In this document: positions 48,431-59,770 of the stretch, piece by piece
Layout: each line of letters begins with the position of its first letter
Position numbering within the stretch: the first letter of the stretch is position 1
From: Paraspadella gotoi
Taxonomy: Eukaryota; Chaetognatha
Reading direction: 5' to 3'
DNA: 64,000 nucleotides
Assembly (NCBI GenBank): GCA_051294375.1
Contig: CM119266.1
Location: 22,916,638 to 22,980,637 of the forward strand
The notes under the pieces: generated by a model
Seen by the model: the letters and a program-made list of their open reading frames with translations, nothing else
Database searches by the model: none
Told to the model about the DNA's origin: nothing
Program-made: the position numbers and the translations under genes

Positions 48431-49024
48431 AAGAAAGACTCAGTGATTTATGGAGACGCATTTACGATCGGTGGCGGTTTACCGCGATTGGGTTTTACGA
48501 GTTATAAATCGACCAGAAATTAATCAGAATCAATTATTTATATAATTGTTTTGAGGAAGCTCGCCGTCTGGAATCAATTGATTTAATAAACTGTCTAATT
48601 AAAATTACAAAACCGTGATTTTTTATTACTTTACCTTTACTTTAAGAGTCGTAATATTTTAGCGGTGAAAAACGACGACGACGATGATGACGATGACCCC
48701 GCGATGACCCGCGATGACGAAATTAGTGGAACAAACAGAAAAAGTCAGTTTTTTTATTCTTTTTTTTTTTATTCTTTGAGGGGAAAAATACTTCTTTTTT
48801 TATGGCCGTTTGTTATTGACGTCTTACGTTGAAGAGCGGCGAAGGAAAGATATTATGGACCTCCCGACGACGAGGACGACGACGAGAACGACGACGATTG
48901 ACGACGACGAGACGAGGAGAAGAGAGGACGGCGCAGGAGGAGGAGAGAGGAAGGCGGCGGACGAGAGAGGAAGAAGGAAGAGGAAGAGGAGGCAGACAAA
49001 ACGAGCATTTTTCTCCTCTCCAGT

Positions 49025-49049
49025 NNNNNNNNNNNNNNNNNNNNNNNNN
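49025..49049. other. 25-N contig junction between D1 and D2
   Basis: Sequence to the right restarts the D block from its beginning, so the gap separates two overlapping versions of the same DNA. Confidence 0.95.
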
Positions 49050-49615
49050 TTATTTATTTTTCTTTGGTGTTTTATTTTTGAGACTCTCTCCTTAAAAAAG
49101 CCTCTTTTTGTTCATTTTTATTATCTTTCAAAAAAACTCTTTTTTTGGTGAAATTGCAATTCTTTTCAATGGAGAGAATCGTTTTTTCTCAACATTTGAA
49201 GTCGAATAAATAAAGAGACGAAGAACGAAATAAAGAAACAAATACAGAAAAAAAAACTTTGAAAAAAGAAACGATGACAGCAATGGACATAATTGTTGCA
49301 ATTAACAGAGTTTAAACTAGGTCAAGCCTTTTGTACTAAATACAGATATAGAGATTCATGCGCGTAAGTTGTTTTAATTACTTTCAGCATTAAGGGAATC
49401 GGAGAAAAGGCGTGAGAGAAAGAGAGTGAGAGAAAAAGAATGAGAGAGAGAGAATGAGAGAGAGAGACATTTCGGGGAAGAAAAACAGAAGAATCTAATC
49501 ATAAATTCTCCACCCCGATTCTGATGTCTGTCAGATGCGATTTTGACGGGTGGCAGTAAATCTTGCTCCGACTCTGTCGCCTCTTGTCGTTCTTTCTCTC
49601 TCTCTGCTCTCATCT

Positions 49616-49652
<37 letters not shown>

Positions 49653-50007
49653 TTCTCTCTCTCTCTTCTCTTCTCCTTGATATCTCTTAATTCTTATGCG
49701 CGCGAGAGGGAAAATCGCGGACGAGCGATTTTCCTCGTTTTTTGTCTAATATCAACTTGACAGTTGTCTAGCGAGTCATAATTATGACACTAAAACAGTG
49801 TGTACTTTAAAATGGAAGGGATTTTTTTATAATCAAAAATATAATTTCAAATAACATGACAAACAAAACAAGTAAATACTATGTGACTTATATGTTAATG
49901 TAACGACGACGATCGACCGTACAGGAGGACAACGATGACGACAAAAACGTCAGCGACCATGACAAGGACAACGACGACGAGAACAACCACCACCCACCCT
50001 AGTGATA

Positions 50008-50050
<43 letters not shown>

Positions 50051-50954
50051 CGGAAACGACGTCCAGCTCGCGCCGAGATTTATGTCGCGGAAATGTTTCG
50101 ACGTCAAACGGTTGACGGTGAAACGAAATCGACCGTTCGTCATTTTTTCGTTGGACGTCGTCGGAATTTTCATTGTTTTCGTCTTCGTTGTTATCCCTTA
50201 CCGCGCAATCACTCACCTTCCCCACATATCTCACACTCACCAACTTCATCTCTCCCTCAACGACGTTTCTCCCTTCGGTTCCGTCGCCGGAAAGAATTAC
50301 GATTCTCTCGAGGAAAAGAGAGACGATCATCGGACGCCCATCTTCCATCTCCCATTTCCCATCTCCCATTTCCCTCCTCCCGTCTCCCATCTCTCATCTC
50401 CTATCTCCAATGTCACATCTCCTATTTCTCATCTCCCATCTCTCCTTCTCATTCAACCCTCGTTATGCAATATGCATTGCCCGTCCTCTCGTCAACCCAA
50501 ACACTTGAAGATTCCGCGTAACCTTTCCCCGCTGCGTCGTTGTCATTGTCCCTCGTATATTTCTGTGAAACGATCGACGCTTTCCCAACGAGGAAGAATC
50601 CCCTTACCTTACTTCGCCCTTTTCGCTCCTTACCCTCGCCTGTCAGGTCCCCCGCACTCCCGCGCTGCCCTCCACCAGCGCCGATTCGCTCCGACGATAA
50701 TCGTCGGCCATAAATTCACGCGACCCTGACGCTGTCCACCCGGATGTAATTAAAAATACATTTCTTCGAAAACACTGACCCGGATACAATTGAAAAATAT
50801 ATATTTTTTTTCAAGCGGTCGACACGAAAGTAACTCAAAAGATACCTTTTTCCAACACGGAATGGCGGATTAATAAATGATAAATGCACGGGAAACGAAG
50901 CAGGATGCGAAGTAATGTTGAGATACGGTACCGATAAGACCATGAGATAGAGAG

Positions 50955-51053
<99 letters not shown>

Positions 51054-51625
51054 AAGACTCAGTGATTTATGGAGACGCATTTACGATCGGTGCGGGTTTA
51101 CCGCGATTCGGGTTTTACGAGTTATAAAACGACCAGAAATTAATCAGAATCAATTATTTATAATTGTTTTGAGGACGACTCGCCGTTCTGGAATCAATTG
51201 ATTTAATAAACGTGTCTTAATTAAAATTACACCGTGATTTTTTTATTACTTACCTTTAGCTTTAAGAGTCGTAATATTTTAGGGTGAAAAACGACGACGA
51301 CGATGATGACGATGACCCGCGATGACCCGCGATGACGAAATTAGTGGAACAAAACAGACAAAGTCAGTTTTTTATTCTTTTTTTTTTTTATTCTTTGAGG
51401 GGAAAATATTCTTTTTTTTATGGCCGTTTGTTATTGGACGTCTTACGTTGAAGAGCGGCGAAGGAAAGATTTATGGACCTGCCGACGACGAGGACGACGA
51501 CGAGAACGACGACGATGACGACGACGACGAGGAGAAGAGAGACGGCGCAGGAGGAGGAGGAGGAAGGCGACGACGAGGAGGAAGAGGAAGAGGAAGAGGA
51601 GGCAGACAACGAGCTTTTTCCAGCA
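49050..51625 (+). repeat. Duplicated block D2
   Basis: Second direct copy of D1. From about 49500 rightwards it is also the outer part of the left arm of the giant palindrome; its inverted partner is about 61400-64000. It holds a 264-residue plus-strand frame (49935-50729) that is only partly kept in D1. Confidence 0.92.
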
Positions 51626-52530
51626 TCGGAGGAGAAATTCTTTTTCGTTGAGGGAAAAAGAGAAGGTGACTGGGGAGAAAGGAAAGGCGTGGGGGCATGG
51701 AAAAGGAGAATATATATTGGGAGAGAAGACATGGATGAGGAGAGGACATGGGAAAGATGGAAAGGACAAACGAAGGAATGAGAAGGACGTAGAATGAGAT
51801 ATTTATCGAAGCGAGGTGGATCGAGGAGCCAAGGAGGATATTCGATTCGAAGTAAATGAGAAGAATAGAATGGAAGGAAAGAATCGAAGAAATGACATGA
51901 AGAGGAAAAACCAAATGTGGATAAAACTTGAAAAAAAAAAGTCCTGGGGTCTCGTGAGGACAGTTTAAGTTTGGAAGAGGTCTGATAGAATACATCAATG
52001 TAAAATTCTATAAGATAAATTAAAGTAAAATAGAATTTTCATTCTGCTTTTAACATTTTAAATCCGATTTACCTTAGCAAAACAAATAATCTTGAAATTT
52101 TCATAAAGACCGATTTTCAACATTTTTTTATATATACTTCATTACGAAAAGGACCCAGAACAACGTGAAAGGATGTTTTTAATTTTAATTAAGCAATTAG
52201 TTGATATTTGATTAGTTATTTTCATTCGCTTTTCTTAGGCCACAACATCTTCCAACGCCGACGAGAAAACCTTCGTTCCATTTCTCTCTCCGTCTCTCTC
52301 AGTCGCTTGTATCTCCTTTCTCCCTCAGAGACGCGTTTTTTTTTCTTTTCACTCTCAGGCCACACCGCTGTAAATCTGTCTGTCTCAGAGACGTCTATCC
52401 TTCAGACTTACTCCTTCAACCGGAAAAACAAAAAAATAGAAAAAAGTGAGAGAAAAAAAAAAAGAAAGAAAATTGCGGTTCGTCGCTTGAGACCCGCGTT
52501 TCCCATCTTTTAGTAATACGGCCGAAAGCT
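51626..52530. other. Left palindrome arm, noncoding, no gene seen
   Basis: Purine-rich to about 51900, then AT-rich to 52230, then CT-rich words. The mirror image at 60640-61400 is recognisable but much altered, and lacks about 100 bases present here near 52080-52200. Confidence 0.55.
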
Positions 52531-52537
52531 TTCACGA

Positions 52538-52543
52538 AGAGAG

Positions 52544-52630
<87 letters not shown>
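52538..52630 (+). repeat. (GA)n microsatellite
   Basis: GA run with GACGA and GATA breaks; mirrored by the CT run at 60520-60608. Confidence 0.9.
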
Positions 52631-52631
<1 letters not shown>

Positions 52632-52751
52632 AAAAAAAATGAGGAAAAAGGAAAAAAATCATAAGTCGGAAAATGGTTAATTTTCAAATTCCACTTATCT
52701 AAGGCCCAGCGAGAGAAAAGGGCGGGGAGGAGATTGGGGGAAAATGGAAAA

Positions 52752-52800
52752 AAGGAGGAGGAGGAGGAAGAGGAGGAGGAGGAGGAAGAAGAAGAGGAGA
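52752..52800 (+). repeat. (GGA)n trinucleotide tract
   Basis: GGA triplets with GAA variants; mirrored as CCT/TTC triplets at about 60336-60390. Confidence 0.85.
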
Positions 52801-53369
52801 AACTGGGGAGACACGGGGTCTCTCAAAGGAAGATAAAGCTAATGTAAAGGAAGAAAGGGAAGACAAAGCCAGGATATGGAGGAGAAATTATGGTGAATCT
52901 TCTGTTTGAGGAAAGTTGACTCTTCTTTTTTTTTTCTTTCTTTTTTTTTTCGCCGAGAAGGAAAAAAGAAAAAGGAAAAAAGAAATAGGATGTACCGGGA
53001 GAGAAGGAGAAAAACCTTGAGTCTTCGCGAGCGACGTTTGAGGGAGGAAAGGAAGGAAAGGGGAGAAAGAGGAAAGGAAAAAAAAGAAAAGAAGACAAGA
53101 AAAAGAAAAAACTCTGAAACAAAGCGAAAGGAGGCTTAAAAGGTAAGTCAAGGTGTGCGCTCTGAGGAGAAGTTTTCGAAAAGGGTTCCGAGGATTTTTT
53201 GAGGGTGAGTCCAGGGTGAACGCCTGAATTCGGTGGGTGAGGACGACGCCGAGGCCGAAAGGTCGTTGGAAAACGGGTGAGTAAGCGCCTTCGGGTTTCA
53301 CCCCCGACCCGTTTCTACATAGTAGAGCCCCACCACTCGAACATACCCTCAAATTTCTGTCTGGATGCT

Positions 53370-53446
53370 GAGAGAGAGAGAGAGAGAGAGAGATAGATAG
53401 CAGGAGAGGAGAGAGAGAGAGAGAGAGAAGAGAGCGAGAGAGAGAG

Positions 53447-53497
<51 letters not shown>
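53370..53497 (+). repeat. (GA)n microsatellite
   Basis: GA run with GATA, GCGA and GGA breaks; mirrored by 59640-59770. Confidence 0.9.
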
Positions 53498-53500
<3 letters not shown>

Positions 53501-54238
53501 CGTGGGCCGTGAGATAATCAGATGATCCCTCTGTACAAAACCGAAACTTGATAAAGTGTAGGAATGTCGGACGGGAGTGAATATCTCTTTTCAAAGGATG
53601 TTAACTGTCGGCGAGACTCGGTCTTATCGCTTTTTGGTTGATTTAGTCCAGACGGTTGAGATTAAAGGATGCGAGTTTAGAATTGAGCTTCCTATGTAAC
53701 TTTCTTTTGGGGGGAGGGGGAACTGGTGAAAACAAGTTAGGAATCTTATTCCGAAAATTTTCATTCGATCTTCTGACATGCGATTTCAATATATCCGTAT
53801 CCAAAATTTTGTTCGTCGGCTTCGTAACTAAATTAAGTTTTCAAAATTTTAAAAGCTTTTCTGACTTATTTTCGACCACGCTTTTAAGTTCTTAACTTTT
53901 AAAGTGTATAAAACTTTTTTTTAAATAAACTTATTTTCGAACATACTTCGGCTTCGCAAATTTTAAGAGGAGAATAAAGCGAAGTTAAAAAGAAGTTAAA
54001 TTTCGTTTCACAGCTCGACGCCACCTTAGCTCGCCCAGTTTTTTTTTTCGCCCGGTTTACAACAAAATTTACCTCTTAAACCTCACCTTTTTTCTTCACC
54101 CTGTCGCGAGGTAAGACGCTAAGCTTTACTCTCGCCCCTTCGCCCTTTCCTTCTACTTAAAAAGTCCTTCATCTTTTTACCCCGAGACCTTTCGACTTTT
54201 TTCTTTTTTCTCTGTTTTTATCTTTCTCAGAAACCCTT
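53498..54238. other. Left palindrome arm, noncoding, no gene seen
   Basis: Mixed, rather AT-rich sequence with repeated AAAATTTT and TTAAGTT words; mirrored at about 58740-59635. Nothing recognisable as a gene or RNA. Confidence 0.5.
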
Positions 54239-54239
54239 T

Positions 54240-54240
<1 letters not shown>

Positions 54241-54331
<91 letters not shown>

Positions 54332-54333
54332 TC
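54241..54333 (+). repeat. (CTTT)n tetranucleotide microsatellite
   Basis: About 23 perfect CTTT units. The mirrored locus in the right arm (about 58705-58860) is a scattered GAAA-rich stretch rather than a clean repeat, a marked difference between the arms. Confidence 0.95.
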
Positions 54334-55630
54334 CTTCTTTTCCTTTTGAGTCGCAGTATTTTATTCCTCTAGTTTCCTGCCTCCTTTCCTCCTTTTTCTC
54401 CTCTCGGTCGCTTCTGTTTACACCTTCTTCCATTCAGTCTCTGAATTCTTTCCTTTTTTCGTTTTCTATTCGCCGTCTCTTTCTCTCTCTCTCTCTCTCT
54501 TCTCTCTTTCTCTCTCTCCTTCTCTCTGTCTCATCTCTCTCAGCTCATCCTTCTCATTCTTCTCTCTCCTCCTCTCTCTCTCTTTATTTGCTTTTTTCTC
54601 CTCTCAATTTTTCCGACAGTCTCGTTAGCTCCCACGACTCTTTCCTCGTGTCAAAGAAGACACTTTTTCATTTTATTTCCTATTTAAAATTTATATTATA
54701 ATTGTTATAGTTTGTCTCCTTCCAGTTTTCTTCACTTTTTTCCTACTTTCCATTCTCTTTCCTCTTTCCTTTCCTTCTTTTCTTTCCTCCCTATTCTCTT
54801 TCCTTTCATTCCTCTCCTCTTTTCTTTCCTCCCTATTCTCTTTCCTTTCATTCCTCTTCTCTTTTCTCTTTCCTTTCCTCCCTCTCTTCTTCCGTCTCCA
54901 TATGTCCCGTTCAACCGAAATTTTTTTCCGGTGTTTCTTTCCTTTTTAATCTATTTTCTCTCCAGTCGAGGTTTCCTTCTTTTTTTTCTTTCTTTCCATT
55001 TTCCTCATATCCAAATCTCCTTTTGTTCCTCCATTTCTAGTTTTTCTTTTTTCGTTTTTTTCTTCTCCTAATCAACTTTTTTTTGTGCTCCGTCTCGCCC
55101 TCTGGATCGCTTTGTCGAAAAAATTTGGCGAGACGTTACCCCGGTACATTTCGTTTGTAATTCGTATCGTCATCGGTGTTTTATGCAGATTCTTAATCGC
55201 TTCCGCTTTTTTTCAATTTTGTTTTTAGAATAAATTAAAAATAACTGCATTATAAACTTTTATTTTTTTAGATTATATAGCCTCGTAACCTGTCCTTTTT
55301 CGCATGATTTCCAGTATCTTTTCTCAATTCGGTTAGAGTTTCTTTCCTTTCCTCCACCTGTCGCTTCGACTTCTTTCCATTTTCATCAGGTCTACTTTTT
55401 CCTCACCGACTTCCAAGTCTATCCCTCCCCCTTCCCCCTTCTCTTCATCTCACTCACTCCCTCTCTTCCTATATAACCAATCTTTTTCTTCTCCCCACCA
55501 GATTCCTCCCTTCACTTAACCTCTTTTCCTCTTCGAATCACCTCTTTCCCTTCTTTTTTCTCAACTCACCTCTCCCTCTCTTGCCCCCCCCACCCCATAT
55601 TCTCCCCCCTTCTTCCTCCCCCCTTCGGAG
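54334..55630. other. Pyrimidine-rich left-arm stretch, no gene assigned
   Basis: The plus strand is dominated by C and T over about 1.3 kb, interrupted by an AT-rich island at 55080-55340. It ends in a C-rich tract and a candidate splice acceptor at 55629. Frames across it are Ser/Phe/Leu-rich artefacts. Confidence 0.5.
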
Positions 55631-55842
55631 AAACAAGAGCCTCGTCTTCGGCGGGTAACTCCCCCGGCGCCGCGAAGATGCGGGGCTCGTCTATGCAAAT
55701 GCCGAGGAAAATTGAAACGTCTTCAAACCGAGAACGAGGAAGACGATCATGACGACGATGACGACGACGAAGAGGAAGATGATGACCATGACGACGATGA
55801 CAAAGACGTTGAAGATGACGGCGATGACGAAGACAAGGACGA
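55631..55842 (+). CDS. Candidate internal exon, Ser/Gly-basic-acidic peptide
   Basis: Read from both arms together, this stretch gives a protein-like sequence. A Ser/Gly/Ala part (SSSAGNSPGAAKMRGS) leads into a basic part (MPRKLKRLQTE) and then about 35 residues of nearly pure Asp/Glu. It is preceded by a long C/T tract ending in AG (55629-55630) and followed by the donor-like GTAAGG at 55843, with a TAA in frame at the same place. In this arm an extra A in AAAA (55708-55711) shifts the frame; the other arm (57123-57338, minus) has AAA and reads through into the acidic part. No family is recognised. It may equally be a triplet-repeat artefact. Confidence 0.3.
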
Positions 55843-55877
55843 GTAAGGGTGATGACGAATAAGAGAGATGAAAAAGG

Positions 55878-56040
55878 CTGACAGTCACGTTCATATGAAG
55901 ATGATGATGACGATGACAGGGACAAAGAAGGTGATGAAGATGAAGAAAAACCAAAGAGTCTGACAGTCACGTTCATGAGAAGATAATGACTTGAAGACGA
56001 TGACAAGGACAAAGATGAGGACGATGAAGGCTCTGATGAT
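55878..56040 (+). repeat. 82-bp direct duplication with CTGACAGTCACGTTCAT
   Basis: The 17-base word CTGACAGTCACGTTCAT occurs at 55878-55894 and 55960-55976, each followed by GAT/GAC/AAG-rich triplets ending in GGACAAAG. Both copies appear inverted in the right arm near 56996 and 57079. The triplet parts read as acidic peptide in different frames. Confidence 0.75.
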
Positions 56041-56211
56041 GAAGGAAATGAAAATGATGAGAAAATCGATAAATCTACATATCAAGTTATATTCATTAAA
56101 AAATTACGATTTAAATCATTTCTAGAAGCGAAATGAGGGCCGTTCATCGGTTGTCTAATCGAGCAATAATTTGTTTCTAAAAGCGAACCGCAGTTAAATC
56201 CATTACTGAAC

Positions 56212-56227
56212 TGAATTCTGCAGAATT
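56212..56227 (+). other. Perfect 16-bp palindrome GAATTCTGCAGAATTC
   Basis: Self-complementary over its whole length; repeated at 56733-56748 in the right arm. It sits just outside the microsatellites that frame the centre of the large palindrome. Confidence 0.9.
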
Positions 56228-56237
56228 CTTAGAGTCT

Positions 56238-56636
<399 letters not shown>

Positions 56637-56721
56637 AAAGAGAGAGAGAGAGAGAGTAGAGAGAGGAGAGAGAGAGAGAGAGAAGACGGAGAGGCGAGAG
56701 GAGAAGAGAGAGAGAGAGAGA
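56637..56721 (+). repeat. (GA)n microsatellite at the palindrome centre, right
   Basis: GA run with GTAGA, GACGGA and GGCGA breaks; mirror of 56241-56356. Confidence 0.9.
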
Positions 56722-57122
56722 TGAAGACCTAAGAATTCTGCAGAATTCAGTTTCAGTAATGGATTTAACTGCGGTTCGCTTTTAGAAACAAATTATTGCT
56801 CGATTAGACAACCGATGAACGGCCCTCATTTCGCTTCTAGAAATTGATTTTAAATCGTAATTTTTTTATTAATGATATAACTTGATATCTAGATTATCGA
56901 TTTTCTCATCATTTCATTTCCTTCATCATCAAGGCCTTCATCGTCCTTACATCTTTGTCCTTGTCATCGTCTTCAAGTCATTATCTTCTCATGAACGTGA
57001 CTGTCAGACTCTTGGTTTTTCTTCATCTTCATCACCTTCTTTGTCCCTTCATCGTCATCATCATCTTCATATGAACGTGACTGTCAGCCTTTTTCATCCT
57101 TCTTATTCGTCATCACCCTTAC

Positions 57123-57338
57123 TCGTCCTTGTCTTCGTTCATCGCCGTCAATCTTCAACGTCTTTGTCATCGTCGTCATGGTCATCATCTTCCTCTTCGT
57201 CGTCGTCATCGTCTCGTCATGATCGTCTTCCTCGTTCTCGGTTTGAAGACGTTTCAATTTCCTCGGCATTTGCATAGACGAGCCCCGCATCTTCGCGGCG
57301 CCGGGGGAGTTACCCGCCGAAGACGAGGCTTCTTGTTT
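57123..57338 (-). pseudogene. Mirror copy of the candidate acidic exon
   Basis: Inverted copy of 55631-55842. Here the start of the frame is intact (MRGSSMQMPRKLKRLQTENE, ATG at 57290) but the acidic part is then shifted by small deletions into Thr/Met-rich frames. It is listed as a broken copy; the damage looks like sequence error. Borders AG and GTAAGG are both still present. Confidence 0.3.
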
Positions 57339-57339
57339 C

Positions 57340-58430
57340 TCGAAGGGGGGGAGGAAGAAGGGGGGAGAATATGGGGTGGGGGGGGCAAGAGAGGGAGAGG
57401 TGAGTATGGAAAAAAAGAAGGGAAGAGGTGATTCGAAAGAGGAAAAGAGGTTTAAGTGAAGAGAGGAATCTAGGTCTGGTGGGGAGGAAGAGAAAAAGAT
57501 TGGTTATATAGGAAGATAGTAGGCGTGGGGAGTGAGAGTGAGATGAAGAGAAGGGGAAGGGGGAGGGATAGACTTGGAAGTCGGTGAGGAAAAAGTAGAC
57601 CATGATAGAATGAAAGAGAAGTCGAAAGCGACAGGTGGAGGAAAGGAAAGAAACTCTAACCGAATTGAGAAAAGATACTGGAAATCATGCGAAAAAGGAC
57701 AGGTACGAGGCTATATAATCTAAAAAAATTAAAAGTTTATAAATGCAGTTATTTTAATTTATTCTAAAAACAAAATTGAAAAAAAAGCGGAAGCGATTAA
57801 GAATCTGCATAAAAACACCGATGGACGATACGAATTACAAACGAAATGTACCGACGGGTAACGTCTCGCCAAAATTTTTTCGACAAAGCGATTCCAGAGG
57901 GCGAGACGGAGCACAAAAAAAAGTTGATTAGGGAGAAGAAAAAACGAAAAAAGAAAAACTAGAAATGGAGGAACAAAAGGAGATTTGGATATGAGGAAAA
58001 TGGAAAGAAAGAAAAAAAAGAAGGAAACCTCGAACTGGAGAAGAAAAATAGATTAAAAAGGAAAGAAACACCGGAAAAAAATTTCGGTTGAACGGGACAT
58101 ATGGAGACGGAAGAAGAGAGGGAAGGAAAGGAAAGAGAAAAGAGAAGAGGAATAAGGGAAAAGAGAATAGGGAGGAAAGAAAAAGAGGAGAGGAATGAAA
58201 GGAAAGAGAATAGGGAGGAAAGAAAAGAAGGAAAGGAAAGAGGGAAAGAGAATGGAAAGTAGGAAAAAAGTGAAGAAAACTGGAAGGAGACAAACTATAA
58301 CAATTATAATATAAATTTTAAATAGGAAAATAAAATGAAAAAGTGTCTTCTTTGACACGACGGAAAGAGTCGCGTGGGAGCAACGAGACTGTCCGGAAAA
58401 ATTGAGAGAGGAGAAAAAAGCAAATAAAGA
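57340..58430. other. Purine-rich right-arm stretch, no gene seen
   Basis: Mirror of 54440-55630, with strong A/G bias on the plus strand and an AT-rich island near 57720-57800. Confidence 0.55.
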
Positions 58431-58523
58431 GAGAGAGAGCGAGGAGAGAGGAGAGAGAGAAGGAGGAAGCTGAGAGAGAGAGACGAGAGAGAAAGAGAGA
58501 GAGAGAAAGAGAGAGAGAGAGAG

Positions 58524-58560
<37 letters not shown>
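58430..58560 (+). repeat. (GA)n microsatellite
   Basis: Long interrupted GA run, mirror of the CT run at 54479-54590. Confidence 0.9.
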
Positions 58561-59639
58561 CGGCGAATAGGAAAACGAAAAAAAGGAAAGAATTCAGAGA
58601 CTGAATGGAAGAAGGTGTTAAACAGAAGCGACCGAGAGGGAGAAAAAGGAGGAAAGGAGGCAGGAAACTAGAGGAATAAAATACTGCGACTCAAAAGGGA
58701 AAAGAAGGAAAGAAAGAAAGAAAGAGAAAGAAAATGGATGAATCTATATAAGAAAAGAATAAAAGAAAGAAAGACGAAAGAGAGAAAAAAAGAAAAAGAC
58801 AAGAATAGATAAAGATCAAGTAAAGAAAGAAGAATAGAAAGGTTTCTGAGTAAAAGATTAAAAAACAGAGAAAAAAGAAAAACAGTCGATAAGAGTCTCG
58901 TTTCGTCGGTAAAAAGATGAAGGACTTTTTAAGTAGAAGGATAAGGGCGAAGGGGCGAGAGGGTAGCCTAGCCGTCTTACCTCGCCGACAGGCGTGAAAA
59001 AAAAGGTGAGGTTAAGAGGTAAAATTTTTGTTGGTAAACCGGGGCGAAAAAAAAACACTCGGGCGGAGCTAAGGTGGGCGTCGAGCTGTGATGAAACGAA
59101 ATTTAACTTCTTTTTAACTCGCTTGTATATTCTCCTCTAAACAATTTGCGAAGGCCGAAGGTTATGATTCGAAAAATAAGGTTTATTAAGAAAAAGTTTT
59201 ATACACTTTAAAAGTTAACGGAGACTTTCAAAAGCGTTGTTCGAAAACTAAGTCAGAAAAGCTTTTAAAATTTTAAAACTTAATTTAGTTACGAACGCAC
59301 GAGAACAAATTTTGGATACGATATTATTGAAATCGCATGGTCAGAAGATCGAAATGAAAATTTTCGGAATTAAAGATTCCTAACTTGTTTTCACCCAGTT
59401 CCCCCTCCCCCCCAAAAAAGTTACATACGGAAGCTCAAATTCTAAACTCGCATCCCTTTAATCTCAACGCGTCTTGGACTAAAAATCAACCAAAAAGCGA
59501 ATAGACCGTGTCTCGCGGACCAGTTAACATCCTTTGAAAAGAGAATACCTATTCACTCTCGTTCCGACATTCCTACACTTTATTCAAGTTTCGTTTTGTA
59601 CAGAGGGATCATTTGCTGTTATCTCACGGCCCCACGAAT
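58561..59639. other. Right-arm stretch, no gene seen
   Basis: Mirror of 53498-54478. GAAA-rich to about 58860, then mixed AT-rich sequence. Confidence 0.55.
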
Positions 59640-59770
59640 ATTCTCTCTCTCTCTCCTCTCTCTCTCTCTCCTCTCTCTCTCTCTCCTACTCTTCCTGCTC
59701 TCTCTCTCTCTCTCTCTCTCCTCTCCTCTCTCTTCTACTCTTATCTATCTCTCTCTCTCTCTCTCTCTCA
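59640..59770 (+). repeat. (CT)n microsatellite
   Basis: Mirror of 53370-53497; CT run with several breaks. Confidence 0.9.

Larger units (their letters stand above)
46482..49024 (+). repeat. Duplicated block D1
   Basis: It matches D2 (49050-51625) in the same orientation almost base for base. It ends at a 25-N gap after which D2 starts again from the beginning. It contains a CT run, a hairpin, a TGACAG/TAATTA site pair, a GAC tract, a CATCTCC-type repeat and GGCCATAAA sites. Confidence 0.92.
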
